Source of the DNA: Bradysia coprophila
Taxonomy: Eukaryota; Arthropoda; Insecta; Diptera; Sciaridae
DNA: 64,000 nt
Direction: 5' to 3'
NCBI RefSeq assembly: GCF_014529535.1
Contig: NW_023503941.1
Span: 2,168,942-2,232,941 of the forward strand
Each line of letters starts with the position of its first letter. The stretch's first letter is position 1. The position numbers were made by a program, and so were the translations under genes. Of this stretch, positions 12,372 through 23,652 are shown in pieces. The notes beneath the pieces were generated by a model that worked only from the letters and a program-made list of their open reading frames with translations, made no database searches and was not told the origin of the DNA.

Positions 12372-14483
12372 CATTTAACTTTTTCGTTTTCTAATCGAAA
12401 TGTTTCCATTCAGGGCCTTTCTGTTAATTTTTTCCCGATTTCAAATCAGAATTTTCCAATTGAGGCCTTTCTCTTAATTTTTTCGATTTCCAATCAAAAT
12501 GTTTTCGATTTCCAATCGTAATTTTCCAATTGAGGCCTTTCTCTTAATTTTTTCAATTTCCAATCAAAATTTTTCCTCCTGGGGCCTTTCTGTTAATTTT
12601 TTCGATTTCCAATCAGTAGGATTTCCAATATGTTCGCTAAAATGGGCTGCATTTGTTTGAACACTAAATGGTTGAAATTTAAAAAAGCCCTGCCGGGACC
12701 TCGCCCGACTGAGGCAAAAGGCCCTTCGGGAATCGCCCGAACGCCCAGTATGGCCAGTTCGGCCCTGGACGGGGAGCCTCACGACATTTACGACATTTAT
12801 AAATTGGTTTTTGTTGTGTTTTCATTTCTCTATTATTACTTCCGTTATTTTTTTCTATTTTGTTTTTTATAATTTTCATATTGTCTAAAAAATCTTGAGC
12901 ACTAAAAATTTATGTTTGACCAATCGATAACAACAATTGACCATTAACATTAAGTATTATAAACTGCCGATAGAAAAATTAAAGTACCGATAGAAAATGA
13001 TGAACTACCGATACAAAATAGTGAACTACCGATAAACGAGCCATCAGAACAGTCGGAGCGTTTGCTGCGACTGAGCCCCGTACAAACCGTATATCCGTAT
13101 ATCTATCTATAGCCCCGTATATCTATTGCGTACGTGACCCTAATGGGTCTGTCACCCTACTTTGACCGTAAGCCTATGCGCCGGTTAAAGTAGTTAAAGT
13201 AAAATTATTATGTAATGTGTACATCTTAGAAATTGCGCATAGCGCAATTACGAAGCCCCGTACGACGTTCCTTTCAAATAAAACAAAACTTTCAAATAGC
13301 CCTAAAATTTTAATTTATTGAGTATAAATACACATAGGCCTAGTATCGACCTCAGTCCGAGGATCCAATTTTTTTTTTTCAACTACATTCTATTCGGCCT
13401 TTGATTACCTTCCAAATGAAACAAAAATTACGAAAAACGGATGAAATTTGCTCGAGTTATATGTAAAATACACATAGGGCCCTAGTAACGGCCTTAGTCC
13501 AAGGACCCAAATTTATTTTTTTTTTCAACAACATTCTATTCGGTGTTCGATTATCTTTCAAATGAAACAAAAATTACGAAAAACGGATGAAATTTACTCG
13601 AGTTGTATGTAAAATACACATAGGGCCCTAGTAGCGTCCTTAGTCCGAGGACCCAAATTTAATTTTTTTTCAACAACATTCTATTCGGCCTTTGATTACC
13701 TTCCAAATGACACAAAAATTACGAAAAACGAATGAAATTTACTCGAGTTCAATGTAAAATACACATAGGGCCCTAATAGTGGCCTTAGTCCAAGGACCCA
13801 AATTTAATTTTTTTTCAACAACTTTCTATTCGGCGTTCGATTACCTTCCAAATGACACAAAAATTACGGAAAACGGATGAAATTTGCTCGAGTTATATGT
13901 AAAATACACATAGGGCCCTAGTAGCGGCCTTAGTCCAAGGACCCAATTTTTTTTTTCAACAACATTCTATTCGGTGTTCGATTATCTTTCAAATGAAACA
14001 AAAATTACGGAAAACATATGAAATTTAGTCGAGTTATATGTAAAATACACATAGGGCCCTAGTAGCTTTTCACTTCTAAGGCCCTAACTCACGGTCCACT
14101 CACCCGATTTTAAAAAACTTTTTTTTCCTGGATTGGTATTGACAATACCTATCATTTGCCGTGTCATTTACATTTCCATCGTTTATTTTGCCATAAATAT
14201 CACCAAAAGACCTTAAATCACTTAGGTGGCCCTAACTCACGAAGGGCCGACCCGAATATGCCCATCTTCGAACTTAGCCTCACTATTTTGACTATCTTTC
14301 AGGGAAAAAAAAAATTTTTGAAATCGGATTTGATTTACTCAAGATATCGACGTGACGGACAGACGGACAGACGGACAGACGGACAGACGGACAGACGGAC
14401 AGACGGACAGACAAAATTTTTATTGCAGATTCGTCATCTATGAACGTAGGCAAACACTTTGCCCTTACCGTCTGCTTCGAATT
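12372..14483. repeat. Right arm of the 2.1-kb inverted repeat
   Basis: Reverse complement of 3046-5157 at constant coordinate sum 17529. Beyond 14483 the repeat family continues into the foldback block, whereas the left arm is cut at that point. Beyond 12372 inward it is cut while the left arm continues. Confidence 0.9.
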
Positions 14484-14546
14484 CCATCAATTACACACGG
14501 CATCGTAATCCTATAAGCCCCTTCGTACTTCGTACGGGGCTAAAAA
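13041..14546 (-). mobile_element. GTACGGGGC-family repeat core, complete at its CTAAAAA end
   Basis: Inverted relative to the 3046 copy, with the same tandem units (about 13390-14070), GACAGACG microsatellite (about 14354-14412) and ending CTTCGTACGGGGCTAAAAA at 14546. It supplies the end missing from the left arm. Confidence 0.75.
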
Positions 14547-14850
14547 TAATGAATGATCGATAGAAAGTAGTAAACTACCGATAGAAAATAATGAATTACC
14601 GATGGAAAGTAATAAACTACCGATAGAAAATGATAAATGATCGATAAAACGACCAGTTTATCGGTACTTTAGTACTTTTTATCGGTAAAAAGTTATCGGT
14701 AGTTTTGAATATTTTTATCGGTACTTGGGAATTTCGTTATCGGTAATTTATTATTTTTTATCGGTAGCGAGTTTATCGGTCATTTATTATTTTTTATCGG
14801 TAGTTTTGAATTAATTTATCGGTCAAATATAATATCCCTTTTGTTTTCTA
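14547..14850. repeat. ACCGATA / TATCGGT foldback-like block
   Basis: Repeated ACCGATAGAAAATAATGA-like units switch at about 14650 to TTTTTATCGGTA units, forming a 300-bp imperfect hairpin. Confidence 0.8.
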
Positions 14851-15340
14851 TGAGTGGACCAGCTGGTGCAAATTCATGTCTAAAGTTCACTGACGTTTTA
14901 CTGTAGTTTCAGCAACTAAATTTATGTGAAATCTCTCTCTCTCTCTCTCTCTCTCTCTGAACATTAGCAACTGTCCCATACGACAAGCATTAAATCAACA
15001 GTATTAGAATCGGATCTATTACTTCATTTTATCTACGTATTTTCAGAAGATTTACGTACTTCATTTACGTGAAAAATTATTTAAATCAAAATAGCACCAC
15101 ACACAAATTGATTCGGATTTGGTGACGTAATTTGGAGCTATTTTAAGCGTAATCCTCTTTACAAATCATCGTAACAAGATTAAAACAAAATATTACAGCG
15201 ATTCAGTTGATTGGGGAGCGGTAAGGGAGACTCGTACGGTGTCGGTTCTGTGATTAATTACAGAAACGGACATTGAGAAGTTTTTGAGAAGTGTACAACG
15301 CTTACAATGATGTGAATTTGGTAGCTTTGAAATTGTAAAA
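14851..15340. repeat. (CT)n microsatellite in otherwise unassigned DNA
   Basis: A pure CT tract occupies about 14933-14958. The rest of the interval shows no gene or repeat that I recognise. Confidence 0.7.
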
Positions 15341-15348
15341 GCGCACAG

Positions 15349-15726
15349 CAGGGACTATTTTTGAGAATTTTGAGAATTCTTTGAGAAATTTAAGAAATAT
15401 TTCTTTAAATTTCTCAAAATTTTACAAAATATTTTTCTTATTCTTCTGAATAAAGTTTAGGAAAATTAACTTTGCTACGTGTCTAACGATGTAGACAATA
15501 TTTTAAACGTTTTTGGAACTGATTTAGACAGCTAGTTTTCGAAAATACTTGAAAACTGAATATCGAAGGCTTTAATTACTTCTTCTTACTCTTTTTCGAC
15601 TGTACGAGTTCTCTAGTTACTTTTATGTAACTCTCTGCACATAAAATTACATTGTTAAACCATGTTTTACACTTTGAAAAATTTGAGAAAATTTTGATAA
15701 ATCCGATTTCTCAAAAATAGTCCCTG
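15349..15726. mobile_element. hAT-like MITE, TSD GCGCACAG
   Basis: GCGCACAG at 15341-15348 is repeated at 15727-15734. Terminal inverted repeats are CAGGGACTATTTTTGAGAA and its complement, and the interior is rich in TTTGAGAAATTT. It is 378 bp and non-coding, of the same family as 25886-25988. Confidence 0.9.
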
Positions 15727-15734
15727 GCGCACAG

Positions 15735-16444
15735 TGGATTTTTCTATCGAATCGCAGGTGCTGCACTGAAAACTGCATATCGCTCTGCTTCCTTAGAAGA
15801 ACTTACTTTTACAGATTTAATGATTTAATCCGAGTAGCGACTGATGCACAAAGCTAATTTTGATGGACGTTTTTTCTTCGGAATGAGCATTGCCCGACGT
15901 TTCCTGTTTCCCTGGTTCATTATCTGTCTATATTCGGTTGAAAATTGCCGAAGTTACAATAATTCTTCAGAAAAGTTATGAGACCACTGCTTCGTTCGAG
16001 TCTAAAAATAATATCACAAATCACCAATGTTGTATGTGCAATATGCTGCACCTAACTAACGTGTGCAAGAACATCAAAATCAACAAATCGTCTTCTTCTG
16101 CCTTTTATATATTTCGCTTCCGTATAATAAACAGTGTGAAATAGTACTCTCAAATGCAATATGGTGCTTAAGTTATTCAACATAAATAAGTAACTTAAAT
16201 GAAAATGATAGAAGTAAAAACATCAACGGCACCTAGCCTAAAACACACACAAACGCCGATTGTTTATAAACAAATTCTTTACATTTTCTGGTGCGATAAG
16301 AGGAGCAAAATATTTACTTCAATTTCGAAATGATTTTTTTTTTTGTATTTAGACTCATACGGATTGAACTGATCCCATAACTTTATCGCGCTAAGCTGGG
16401 AACTTCTCAACCAGTCCAGCAGAGTGAAGAAAGGAAAGGTGACG
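15735..16444. other. No gene recognised
   Basis: Contains an unsupported 84-codon ORF (15890-16144) without recognisable features. Confidence 0.4.
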
Positions 16445-16565
16445 TTTCTACGCGGTCTATATCGTGAGGAACGATATTATCGTTAAACAACGATAATATC
16501 GTCCAGGAAACGATAATATCGTCTAGTATCGTCTATAAAACGATAGCATCCGTTCGTGCCTGGTA
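16445..16565. repeat. Relic of the ACGATAATATCGT foldback family
   Basis: CTATATCGTGAGGAACGATA resembles the terminus of the element at 43679 and is followed by three ACGATAATATCGT palindromes. The interval 16566-16906 beyond it holds nothing recognised apart from the 3' flank of the BTB gene. Confidence 0.7.
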
Positions 16566-16890
16566 CCTAGATTTTTGCAAATGCTTCTATACTAACATAC
16601 GCCCCTAAGTTCGTGAAGTGGGTTCAATATCCGATAGAGAAAATTCACCGATGATCTTTATAAGACTAAGTGTTCAACTAATCGGAGACGATTGCATAAA
16701 TGGTATGTGTGCGTGTCGCAATTAAGTAATTTTTGATACTTAGACAACTGAACAGTTATTATATCGCATGGGCCTCGTCGTCTAGGTCATACTTACGGAT
16801 TTCAGTTTTCATTTTGCTCATGCTGGCGCACTCAGTGCAAGTGTATCTGTTAGTGAAATGCACGTTTCTTTTATCGTCTTTTCAATTCTC

Positions 16891-16896
16891 TTTATT
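16891..16896 (-). terminator. Candidate polyadenylation signal of the BTB-PHR gene
   Basis: AATAAA on the minus strand about 11 bp past the stop codon. This is very close, so a later site may be used. Confidence 0.35.
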
Positions 16897-16906
16897 TCGT
16901 CATCGT

Positions 16907-18289
16907 TTAAGTACAGTACAAGTGGGAAACAAATCCGGACTGGAACAGAACTTTGTAGTCGCGGATGGAAACGTACTGATTGTCCCAAATTTCTCTCGTC
17001 GTAAATTTACCGTCGACCCAACTCGAATCGAACTCGATGCGGATTGTGTAGACCTTTTTCCGTTCAATGACAATCGGTCGGACCAATTGGGTGAAATTTG
17101 TGGGAACCGTTTCGTCACCGTAAGTCGCAAAGAATGGTTGCTCGGTGAGAACGAAGAAGTCACTGGTCTCGCTGGTCACATCACTTTCGATGATTTTCAA
17201 TATGCCGAACAGCTTACCTCTCTGCTTCGTGTTCGCAACGATGGGTTGTGTAGCAACAGCACCAAGTAAAATGTTAGTGTTGGTGCGGAATAGGCCCGTC
17301 TCGCATTTCCTTAAACTGCATTCGGCGAAATCTCTGGGCGAAAAAACCATGCTGGCATTGACGCTCCATTCGACGGATCTGACTCGACTATTGCCAACGA
17401 AATATGTTAGCTTCGTCCTGTCACCTAGCGTTGTTATGTTGATAATTTCGATCAGTTCTTCGTGCGTAAATAGCTGGCCGTATTTCGATATGCATCCGGA
17501 AATTTCGTTGCGAGACATTGCGGCAAATTGAATCAGATGAAAACAGTCACCCAGGTGGTGACGTAAATTGGACATATTTGGATCTGCGTTCGTCGTGACG
17601 CATGCATTTCTTGACCAAGCGATGCACGCATAAAACACCGAGTGTTCGCGAACATTGAAGCGTTCCAATTCGAGGACCATTTTCAGCAATTCCGGGGTAC
17701 AATTTATGAACGCGTCGGATTGGAAGTACTCCTCAGTTTCATTCATAATTCGATTTAGAACGAATTTTCGTAAACCGATTCGATTGAAAAGCATTGTCTG
17801 CTCCAAAATCCAGCCGACCATTTCCATGGTAAAATTTTGCGCCAAAAACCGTTCGCAGATCGGAAAGCATTCACTTGTCCCGTACTTGTGGATCAAATAC
17901 ATTACTTCCGGTCCATTTGTGACTGTCAGCTCGACGTGATCCAAATAGAAAAATTGTAAAAATTCTTTGAACGATTCCGCCGTGCAATCCGTTATGGTCA
18001 CATTTCCCATTTCTTTCAATTCTCCGTAAAACATTGCATCAAATACCGGACTCCCGATTGCCAACATGTACTTGTGAGCCGGTATTTTGCACTCGACTCC
18101 ATCTGCATTGAACGCAAAATGAACGTCGGCCGTTTCTTCTTCCAAGTAGAGTTTGCTGCACGATCGTTTGCAGAATTCACTGCCGACTGGAGCTTTACGT
18201 TTGTTGATTACAGCAGTTCCAGCAATCGGAGAATTCTCAAAACCGCTGGCTGAATCGCACGTCGAATTGCTCGACATTGTGGAATCCAT
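16907..18289 (-). CDS. BTB-BACK-PHR domain protein, BTBD3/BTBD6-like
   Basis: An intronless 460-residue protein. After a Ser-rich leader of about 45 residues comes a BTB/POZ domain (about 48-150; DVHFAF, IPAHKYMLAIGSPVFDAMF, FLQFFYLDHVEL), then a BACK region (about 155-265; CERFLAQNFTMEM, VLNRIMNE) and a C-terminal PHR-like beta domain (about 290-455). This order is that of BTBD3/BTBD6 and fly Lute, which act as Cullin-3 substrate adaptors; that role is inferred from the family. The start at 18289 is followed by a second Met at residue 4 and nothing in frame decides between them. Lack of introns could mean an ancestral single-exon gene or an old retrocopy; the long intact frame argues that it is functional. 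It lies 311 bp from a hAT element on its 5' side. Overlapping frames on the plus strand are shadows. Confidence 0.88.
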   Translation of the reverse strand: MDSTMSSNSTCDSASGFENSPIAGTAVINKRKAPVGSEFCKRSCSKLYLEEETADVHFAFNADGVECKIPAHKYMLAIGSPVFDAMFYGELKEMGNVTITDCTAESFKEFLQFFYLDHVELTVTNGPEVMYLIHKYGTSECFPICERFLAQNFTMEMVGWILEQTMLFNRIGLRKFVLNRIMNETEEYFQSDAFINCTPELLKMVLELERFNVREHSVFYACIAWSRNACVTTNADPNMSNLRHHLGDCFHLIQFAAMSRNEISGCISKYGQLFTHEELIEIINITTLGDRTKLTYFVGNSRVRSVEWSVNASMVFSPRDFAECSLRKCETGLFRTNTNILLGAVATQPIVANTKQRGKLFGILKIIESDVTSETSDFFVLTEQPFFATYGDETVPTNFTQLVRPIVIERKKVYTIRIEFDSSWVDGKFTTREIWDNQYVSIRDYKVLFQSGFVSHLYCT

Positions 18290-18592
18290 GACGATCGTTT
18301 TTTGTGGACAATTTTTTACACTGAAACAGAAAGTGGTCTGTACACGTCAATTATCTGCAACAACGGAACCTTTTGTGCTGCGATGTTATGTGTGCTTGCT
18401 TTTTTGCGCATTGTTTCAGTATTTGACAACGACGACCCTTTGTTAAAAAACATTTGCTTTCGTTCAACACTCACCAGATGCGCTGGAATGGTTCGCGCAT
18501 TTAGTTTGAAATATTTGAAGAGTGAGGCTCTTCATTACATATTAGAGTAGCTGATACGTTTTCGCTCATTGTAATGTTGAAGTATAATGTAG
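18290..18592. other. 5' flank of the BTB-PHR gene
   Basis: Probable promoter and 5' UTR by position only. No TATA box or initiator could be assigned with confidence. Confidence 0.35.
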
Positions 18593-18600
18593 AAACAAGA

Positions 18601-19439
18601 CAGGCATGAGTGCCGCCGAAAATAAGCCGCCGATCAAGCCGCCGTCGGCCATTTTTGAGCAAGCCGCGCCCCAGCCGAGCCGGTGCCAAAAACACGCCTC
18701 AAGCCGGCTTGAAACGGCTGGAAAATGAAATAAAGATTTCGAAAGGTGAATGGGTGAAATAATTTTGAAAACCGAGATTCCTGTTGATCCTAAGCAGCTC
18801 AAGTACTTTTTGAATTTTTTTTTTCAAAATTAAGAAAATTTTGAAAATTTTCTTGAATTTTCATGAATTTTCCAGAATGGTATATTACGTCCTCGCTTCT
18901 AAGTTTGTTGTTTTGGCAAGTATGACCTTTGCGGAACGAGCCGAAGGCGCACAATCAGTTAATTCACAAATTTGAGAAAACTTTATCGATCTTTGCGAAT
19001 TTTCTCGATTTTTTTTTCTTTTCAATTTTTACTTGATTTTCGTGAGCTTTCGATTTCTTATCGAAAACCATTTTCTTAATGAGTTAAATGAGTGTACCGG
19101 AGCATGATTTTCCATTTAGTTCAAGTTTTGAGGCAATAAAACTTGACGTGTTAGTGAACCTTAGACTTAGAGACTTGCTTGTAACAAGACCAGTTCCACT
19201 TGCACTTTGAACAACCTAATCTACCTACATTTTCGCTTTCCGAACAATTTCATTTTCATGCTTACTAGTTCACTTTCCATGAATTTATCTAAACGTTTTT
19301 ATTTTGAAAAAAAAAAAAAATTTAAAAGGAACCTCCAGCCGAGCCGTTTTAAGCCGGCTCAAGCCGACTTTTTCGCCGCAGCCGAGAAATTTTTTTCGGC
19401 TAGCCGCCGCCGAGGTTTCTCCGTCGGCGCTCATGCCTG
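18601..19439. mobile_element. Non-autonomous hAT-like element, CAGGCATGAG family, copy 1
   Basis: TSD AAACAAGA at 18593-18600 and 19440-19447. The ends are CAGGCATGAG and its complement, followed by GC-rich GCCGCCG subterminal repeats. It shares its body with 45882-46667 apart from a roughly 45-bp extra stretch near 18945-18990. It is 839 bp with no transposase. Small frames across the GC-rich ends are not genes. Confidence 0.93.
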
Positions 19440-19447
19440 AAACAAGA

Positions 19448-21599
19448 GAACATTGTTGACGAATGTCTTACTTCTTCACAGTGTAACGGGTATTGTACCG
19501 ATCTATCTTCAACTTACTCACCAGTTATTATATGTCGAAAGAGCCTTTGGGAATCCCCTGAATTCACGGTATGGCCACTAGACCCTACCTGTTTTATACT
19601 TTCATTGCTTCTACTTATTAAAGTATTTTCAACAGATTGAGGTCAAATCTATTACTTCATTAATTCAAGTTACTGGACCAGACTTTTTTTTTGGTTTTAG
19701 CTGCTCATAGATCCTCTTCAAGGTCGTTTGAAATGCTATCTTCAAGTTACGATACTTTCAGACGTAACCGCACTTAAGTTTCGTTAAATGTTTGTATGAA
19801 ATTTTGCTAACGTGGATAGCATTTTAAACGTCCTTGAAGATGATCCATTGCGGCGTAAATATCTCTCGCTGCCATTCATTTGTTTGTACAAATCCATAAG
19901 ATAGTTTCGACGATTTTAATTACACAAATAGTTGCCGCATAAGCATATAATTCAAAACAAACGGCGCTGACTATTAATTGCTAATGGCAGATAAACGACT
20001 TATTCCGTTTAAGCATGTAAATGATGTATGATTTTGTAAAGGAATTGGTTTTTCAATTAATGTTTAAGCTAGTTATGTCCGACACAAGTGGATTGTTTGT
20101 CTAATTTCGGTTTACTGTTTGTTTGATTTTACCCGTTGAATATTTTGAAATGAAGTCTGTAATGAGTTCTATGAATTAAACGAATTTGTCAATTTCTTTC
20201 TTAATCAATTTTATGATGTGTGATCCCAACCATCAGTTTTCACTCGAATATGATTTGTAGCATATCGAATCGAGTAAATGCATGAAACAATGAACTCTGT
20301 GAACTTTCGATGACAATCCCAACTCGAATTTAATCCAAAGTGGTAGGTTTCTTGATCAAATAAACCGAACCAACGCACTTCAAGCATGAGTGGTAATTTA
20401 AATAGAGTACTGAAACGGGACAGTGTACCGAACAAATTTTGGCACTGCAAAAAAATCTGTAAAAATTTTTTATGCAAAGTAATGGCAGCTGTCACACGAA
20501 GCACTTTTGCTTGAAGTGCGTTGACCGAACACGTAACATTGTCACTCATCGAGGCGGAACAAACAGCGACTTGTCTTTCGAATTGAAGCGCAGACATTAC
20601 GTTTCTGTAATCATAATTCGGATTTATTACAAACATAATCGTGTCCACTTAGGCCAGAAGAAAAGTGTTTGTTCTACTACATTTTTCTGTGACCTTATGT
20701 CCAAACAAGAACATAATGATTTTAAAAAAGGATTCAAACGCACTCATTTTCATATTGTTTTGACATGAATACGTTCAAGATAAATCGGCCATACCTGGTT
20801 TGTACATTGATTGAACTTACGGACCTGTTGTATAATAGTATTTTCGTCAGACTCCATGCCGTATGGAATTTAAAGATAATTTTTGAGGTAGCTTGACAAC
20901 CATGATCAGAAAACTTGAAAATTTCTATTGAGTCGATTTTAAGTCAACTTTTCGAAATCGAAGTTATCAGCAGATGCTAGACAGACTTAAAATTTTTAAA
21001 CTTCATTCCTCGTGTGACCTATTTATACCTTGTTCACACCAATTTAGCCTATGTCGACCGACATACACTAGGATAACCTATGTTAGGGCGGGTCGTGGAA
21101 GCGCACAAATACAATAGTATTTTGCTTACGAATGAAAAAAAAAATGGAAATTTTTATTTCAATGGTGTTGTTTGTGGCCAAAGCGTAGCGAGATCAACAA
21201 GTAGCTCGGGAAAATGAAATTTCCTAAACTATTCCCGAGGTCAACACACCGTTTTTCACAACAAGGGCTTTGGAAGTTTCAGCACAGTGAAGCAAATGAC
21301 TATTTTCTCGCCTGCGTTGTGAAAAATGATAATGGCAGCGTCATTTCATTATTCCCATTGTATGGACTCTTTACGCATGTTGGCAAACAGAGATATTGTC
21401 TGATATTAGAAAGATGAGTACGCAGTTCATGAGAAATGTGTGAAAATATTTGATTGTTTAATAGTTGAAATTTGGATGGGATGCAAAATGTTGATCTTCA
21501 ACTAACAGCTAATCAATAAATGGAATACAGTCGCTGACTCTCAAATACCAGACGTATTTTGTTTCAGCTGTTTTTCAGATGATCCACACTCAAACAAAC
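19448..21599. other. No gene recognised (2.1 kb)
   Basis: Contains a 145-codon ORF at 20211-20648 (-) and a 67-codon ORF at 21214-21417 (+), neither with a recognisable domain. No clear repeats were seen. Confidence 0.4.
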
Positions 21600-22285
21600 A
21601 AATGTTTCTATCGATGTGGGCCTCTCCAACTTCTTTCCATTTCGTACGATCCATTGCCATTTGCTGCCAGTTTTTACCTGCAATATTCTTAATTCCGTTT
21701 GTCCATCTCTCTGGTGGTCTACCTATAGCTCGTCTTTTATATGGTCGCCATGATCATGATCTTTTTGGTCCAACGTTCGTCTGTCCTTCTTTCCATGACA
21801 TCAACGACCCTGGTTTGTTGTCGAATCCATTGATTCGTTATTCTGTCTCTGAGTGTTATTCCAAGCATACTCCGTTCCATGGCTCTTTGTGTCACTCTCA
21901 ATTAATCCTCGGATGCTTTCGTTAAAGTTAACGTTTCCGCTCCATAAGTGAGCACTGGAAGGACACAAGTGTCGAACACTTTGCGTTTCAGACTGTTATT
22001 CATTTTGCTTTTGAAAATTAGTCTGAGTTTTCCGAACGCTGCCCATGCAAGACCAATCCTACGTCTTATTTCTGCAGTTTGGTTGTCCAGACGTAACTTC
22101 ATTTTATGTCCTAGATATACTTAGCTGTCGACTCGTTCAATGACAGTGTCACCAGTTTTGATTTCTCTATCGCCCCGATGTTGGTCATGACTTTTGTTTT
22201 CGATAAGTTCATCTTGAGGCCAACTTTGATTGCCTCTTCACTTAACTATTGTAGCATAAGCTGAGCCTTGGGATTACGACTTTAA
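21600..22285 (-). pseudogene. LINE 3' fragment, RTE-like reverse transcriptase C-terminus
   Basis: Read on the minus strand in more than one frame. The region about 22240-22120 gives an SKTKVMTN-type segment, 22102-21902 gives RRRIGLAWAAFGKLR and VLPVLTYGAETLTLTKASED, and about 21750-21610 gives GRPPERWTNGIKNIAG-like sequence. These are the thumb and C-terminal motifs of RTE-type LINEs. Frameshifts break it. The last part matches 40385-40590. Confidence 0.75.
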
Positions 22286-23469
22286 AAGGTTTCACCATTA
22301 CCATGCGTGAGGATTCTTTTGAAAAACAGCCTACCGAAATCGGACGCATTTTCTAATGGAATTTTTTCTATGTGCCTAGAAAGGTATTCGACACTAGAAG
22401 CCAAAACCACTTTCAAAAAAATTCTTCGAAGTTTGGGTGGCTGGTGAAAGGTGATCAAAACCCGAAAATTAGCACTTTTCTTACAAAAATTTCTTCAGTT
22501 ACGCGAGGCGTACAGGGTGGTGTGCAGGCCCGGACTGGCCATATGGTGAATTCGGGGAATTCCCGATGGGCCTTTTGGATTTTTGTATGAGAATTTTTAA
22601 TTTGTGGGCCTTTTTAGACCCGTACGAAGTACTGGGGTCTTATAGGTTTACGCATACGTTTGTAACACGTCGAATTGGACTCCCTGAGTAAGGGGAAACC
22701 TATTGTGGTTGTCTAGAGATGCCAAATCCGCGAAAAAAAAATGTCCGTCTGTCCGTCTGTCCGTCTGCACGATAACTTGAGTAAAACGCATCCGATTTTG
22801 AAAATTCTTTTTTTTCCCGTTTGGTAATGTCAAAAGACAGGCAAAGTTCGAAGATGAGTGATTTTGGATCGACCCCTCCCGAGCTGTGGCCCAATAAGTG
22901 CTTTACGGTTTTTCGAAGATATCTCCGGACATTTAAACGTTAAACTTGTAAGTGATACGTCAAATAAAAGGTATTTACAATACCGATCGACAAAAAAAAA
23001 AGTTTATGGAAATCGGATGACCGACTCGTGAGTTAGACCCCTTGGTGTGGAACAGGCACAGGGCGGCAAGCAGTTTTTGCTTGTAGGTCGGCCACATTTG
23101 AACATATTTCGTCTGTTTTAGCTTTATTAGATAGGTATTGACCGTACCAATCAGGAAAAAAAAAGTTTTTGAAATTATGTTCTCCGGAGCGTGAGCTAGG
23201 TCTCTTGGAGTGAGCTCTTATCTGGCTACTCGGCCGTACAGTGAACGTGGAGTATTTTGTCAATATCTCGAGTAAATTTTGACCGAATTTCATGAATTTT
23301 TTTTTGTTTGAAAGGTATTAACGAATGTAAAGCGTCGGTACTATTTCCGGTCTCCTAACAAAATGGCTGCCGGCGGCCATATTGGATTTTAGTAAAATAG
23401 AAATATCTTGGGAAAAATGATACTTAGAGAGTTTCTGGAAATAATTTGTTATGTGTGTGGGGTTTCAGG

Positions 23470-23620
23470 GATTCCATATATGGACATCTATATATACCTA
23501 TATACAGCTATATTGAGCTATATACAGGCATATAGAGCTATATAATAGCATATTCCTCTGTGAAATGTTTATTTACAGTGAAATATAGGTAAATATAGCG
23601 GTATATAGCTGTTTAAATAG
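23470..23620. repeat. TATAGCTATAT-type AT-rich repeats
   Basis: Irregular reiterations of CTATATACAGCTATAT-like words, resembling 41336-41515. Confidence 0.7.
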
Positions 23621-23652
23621 GAATTTATGAAATTTGTCTTCGTACGGGGCTG

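Noticed and set aside
3046..14483. A single giant transposon with 2.1-kb terminal inverted repeats
   Set aside because: Homology of each arm continues on one side only (inward on the left, outward on the right), so the arm ends are not element ends, and no target duplication or transposase is seen.
16733..17531. ORFs of 178 and 128 codons on the plus strand
   Set aside because: They are antisense shadows of the BTB-PHR coding region.
18501..18802. Arg/Gly-rich ORFs, with similar ones at 45881-46069
   Set aside because: Both lie over the GC-rich ends of the two CAGGCATGAG hAT-like elements.
20211..20648. 145-codon ORF on the minus strand
   Set aside because: No known family, no good start context and no exon neighbours; could be chance.
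21602..21925. 107-codon plus-strand ORF
   Set aside because: Antisense shadow of the RTE-like LINE fragment.
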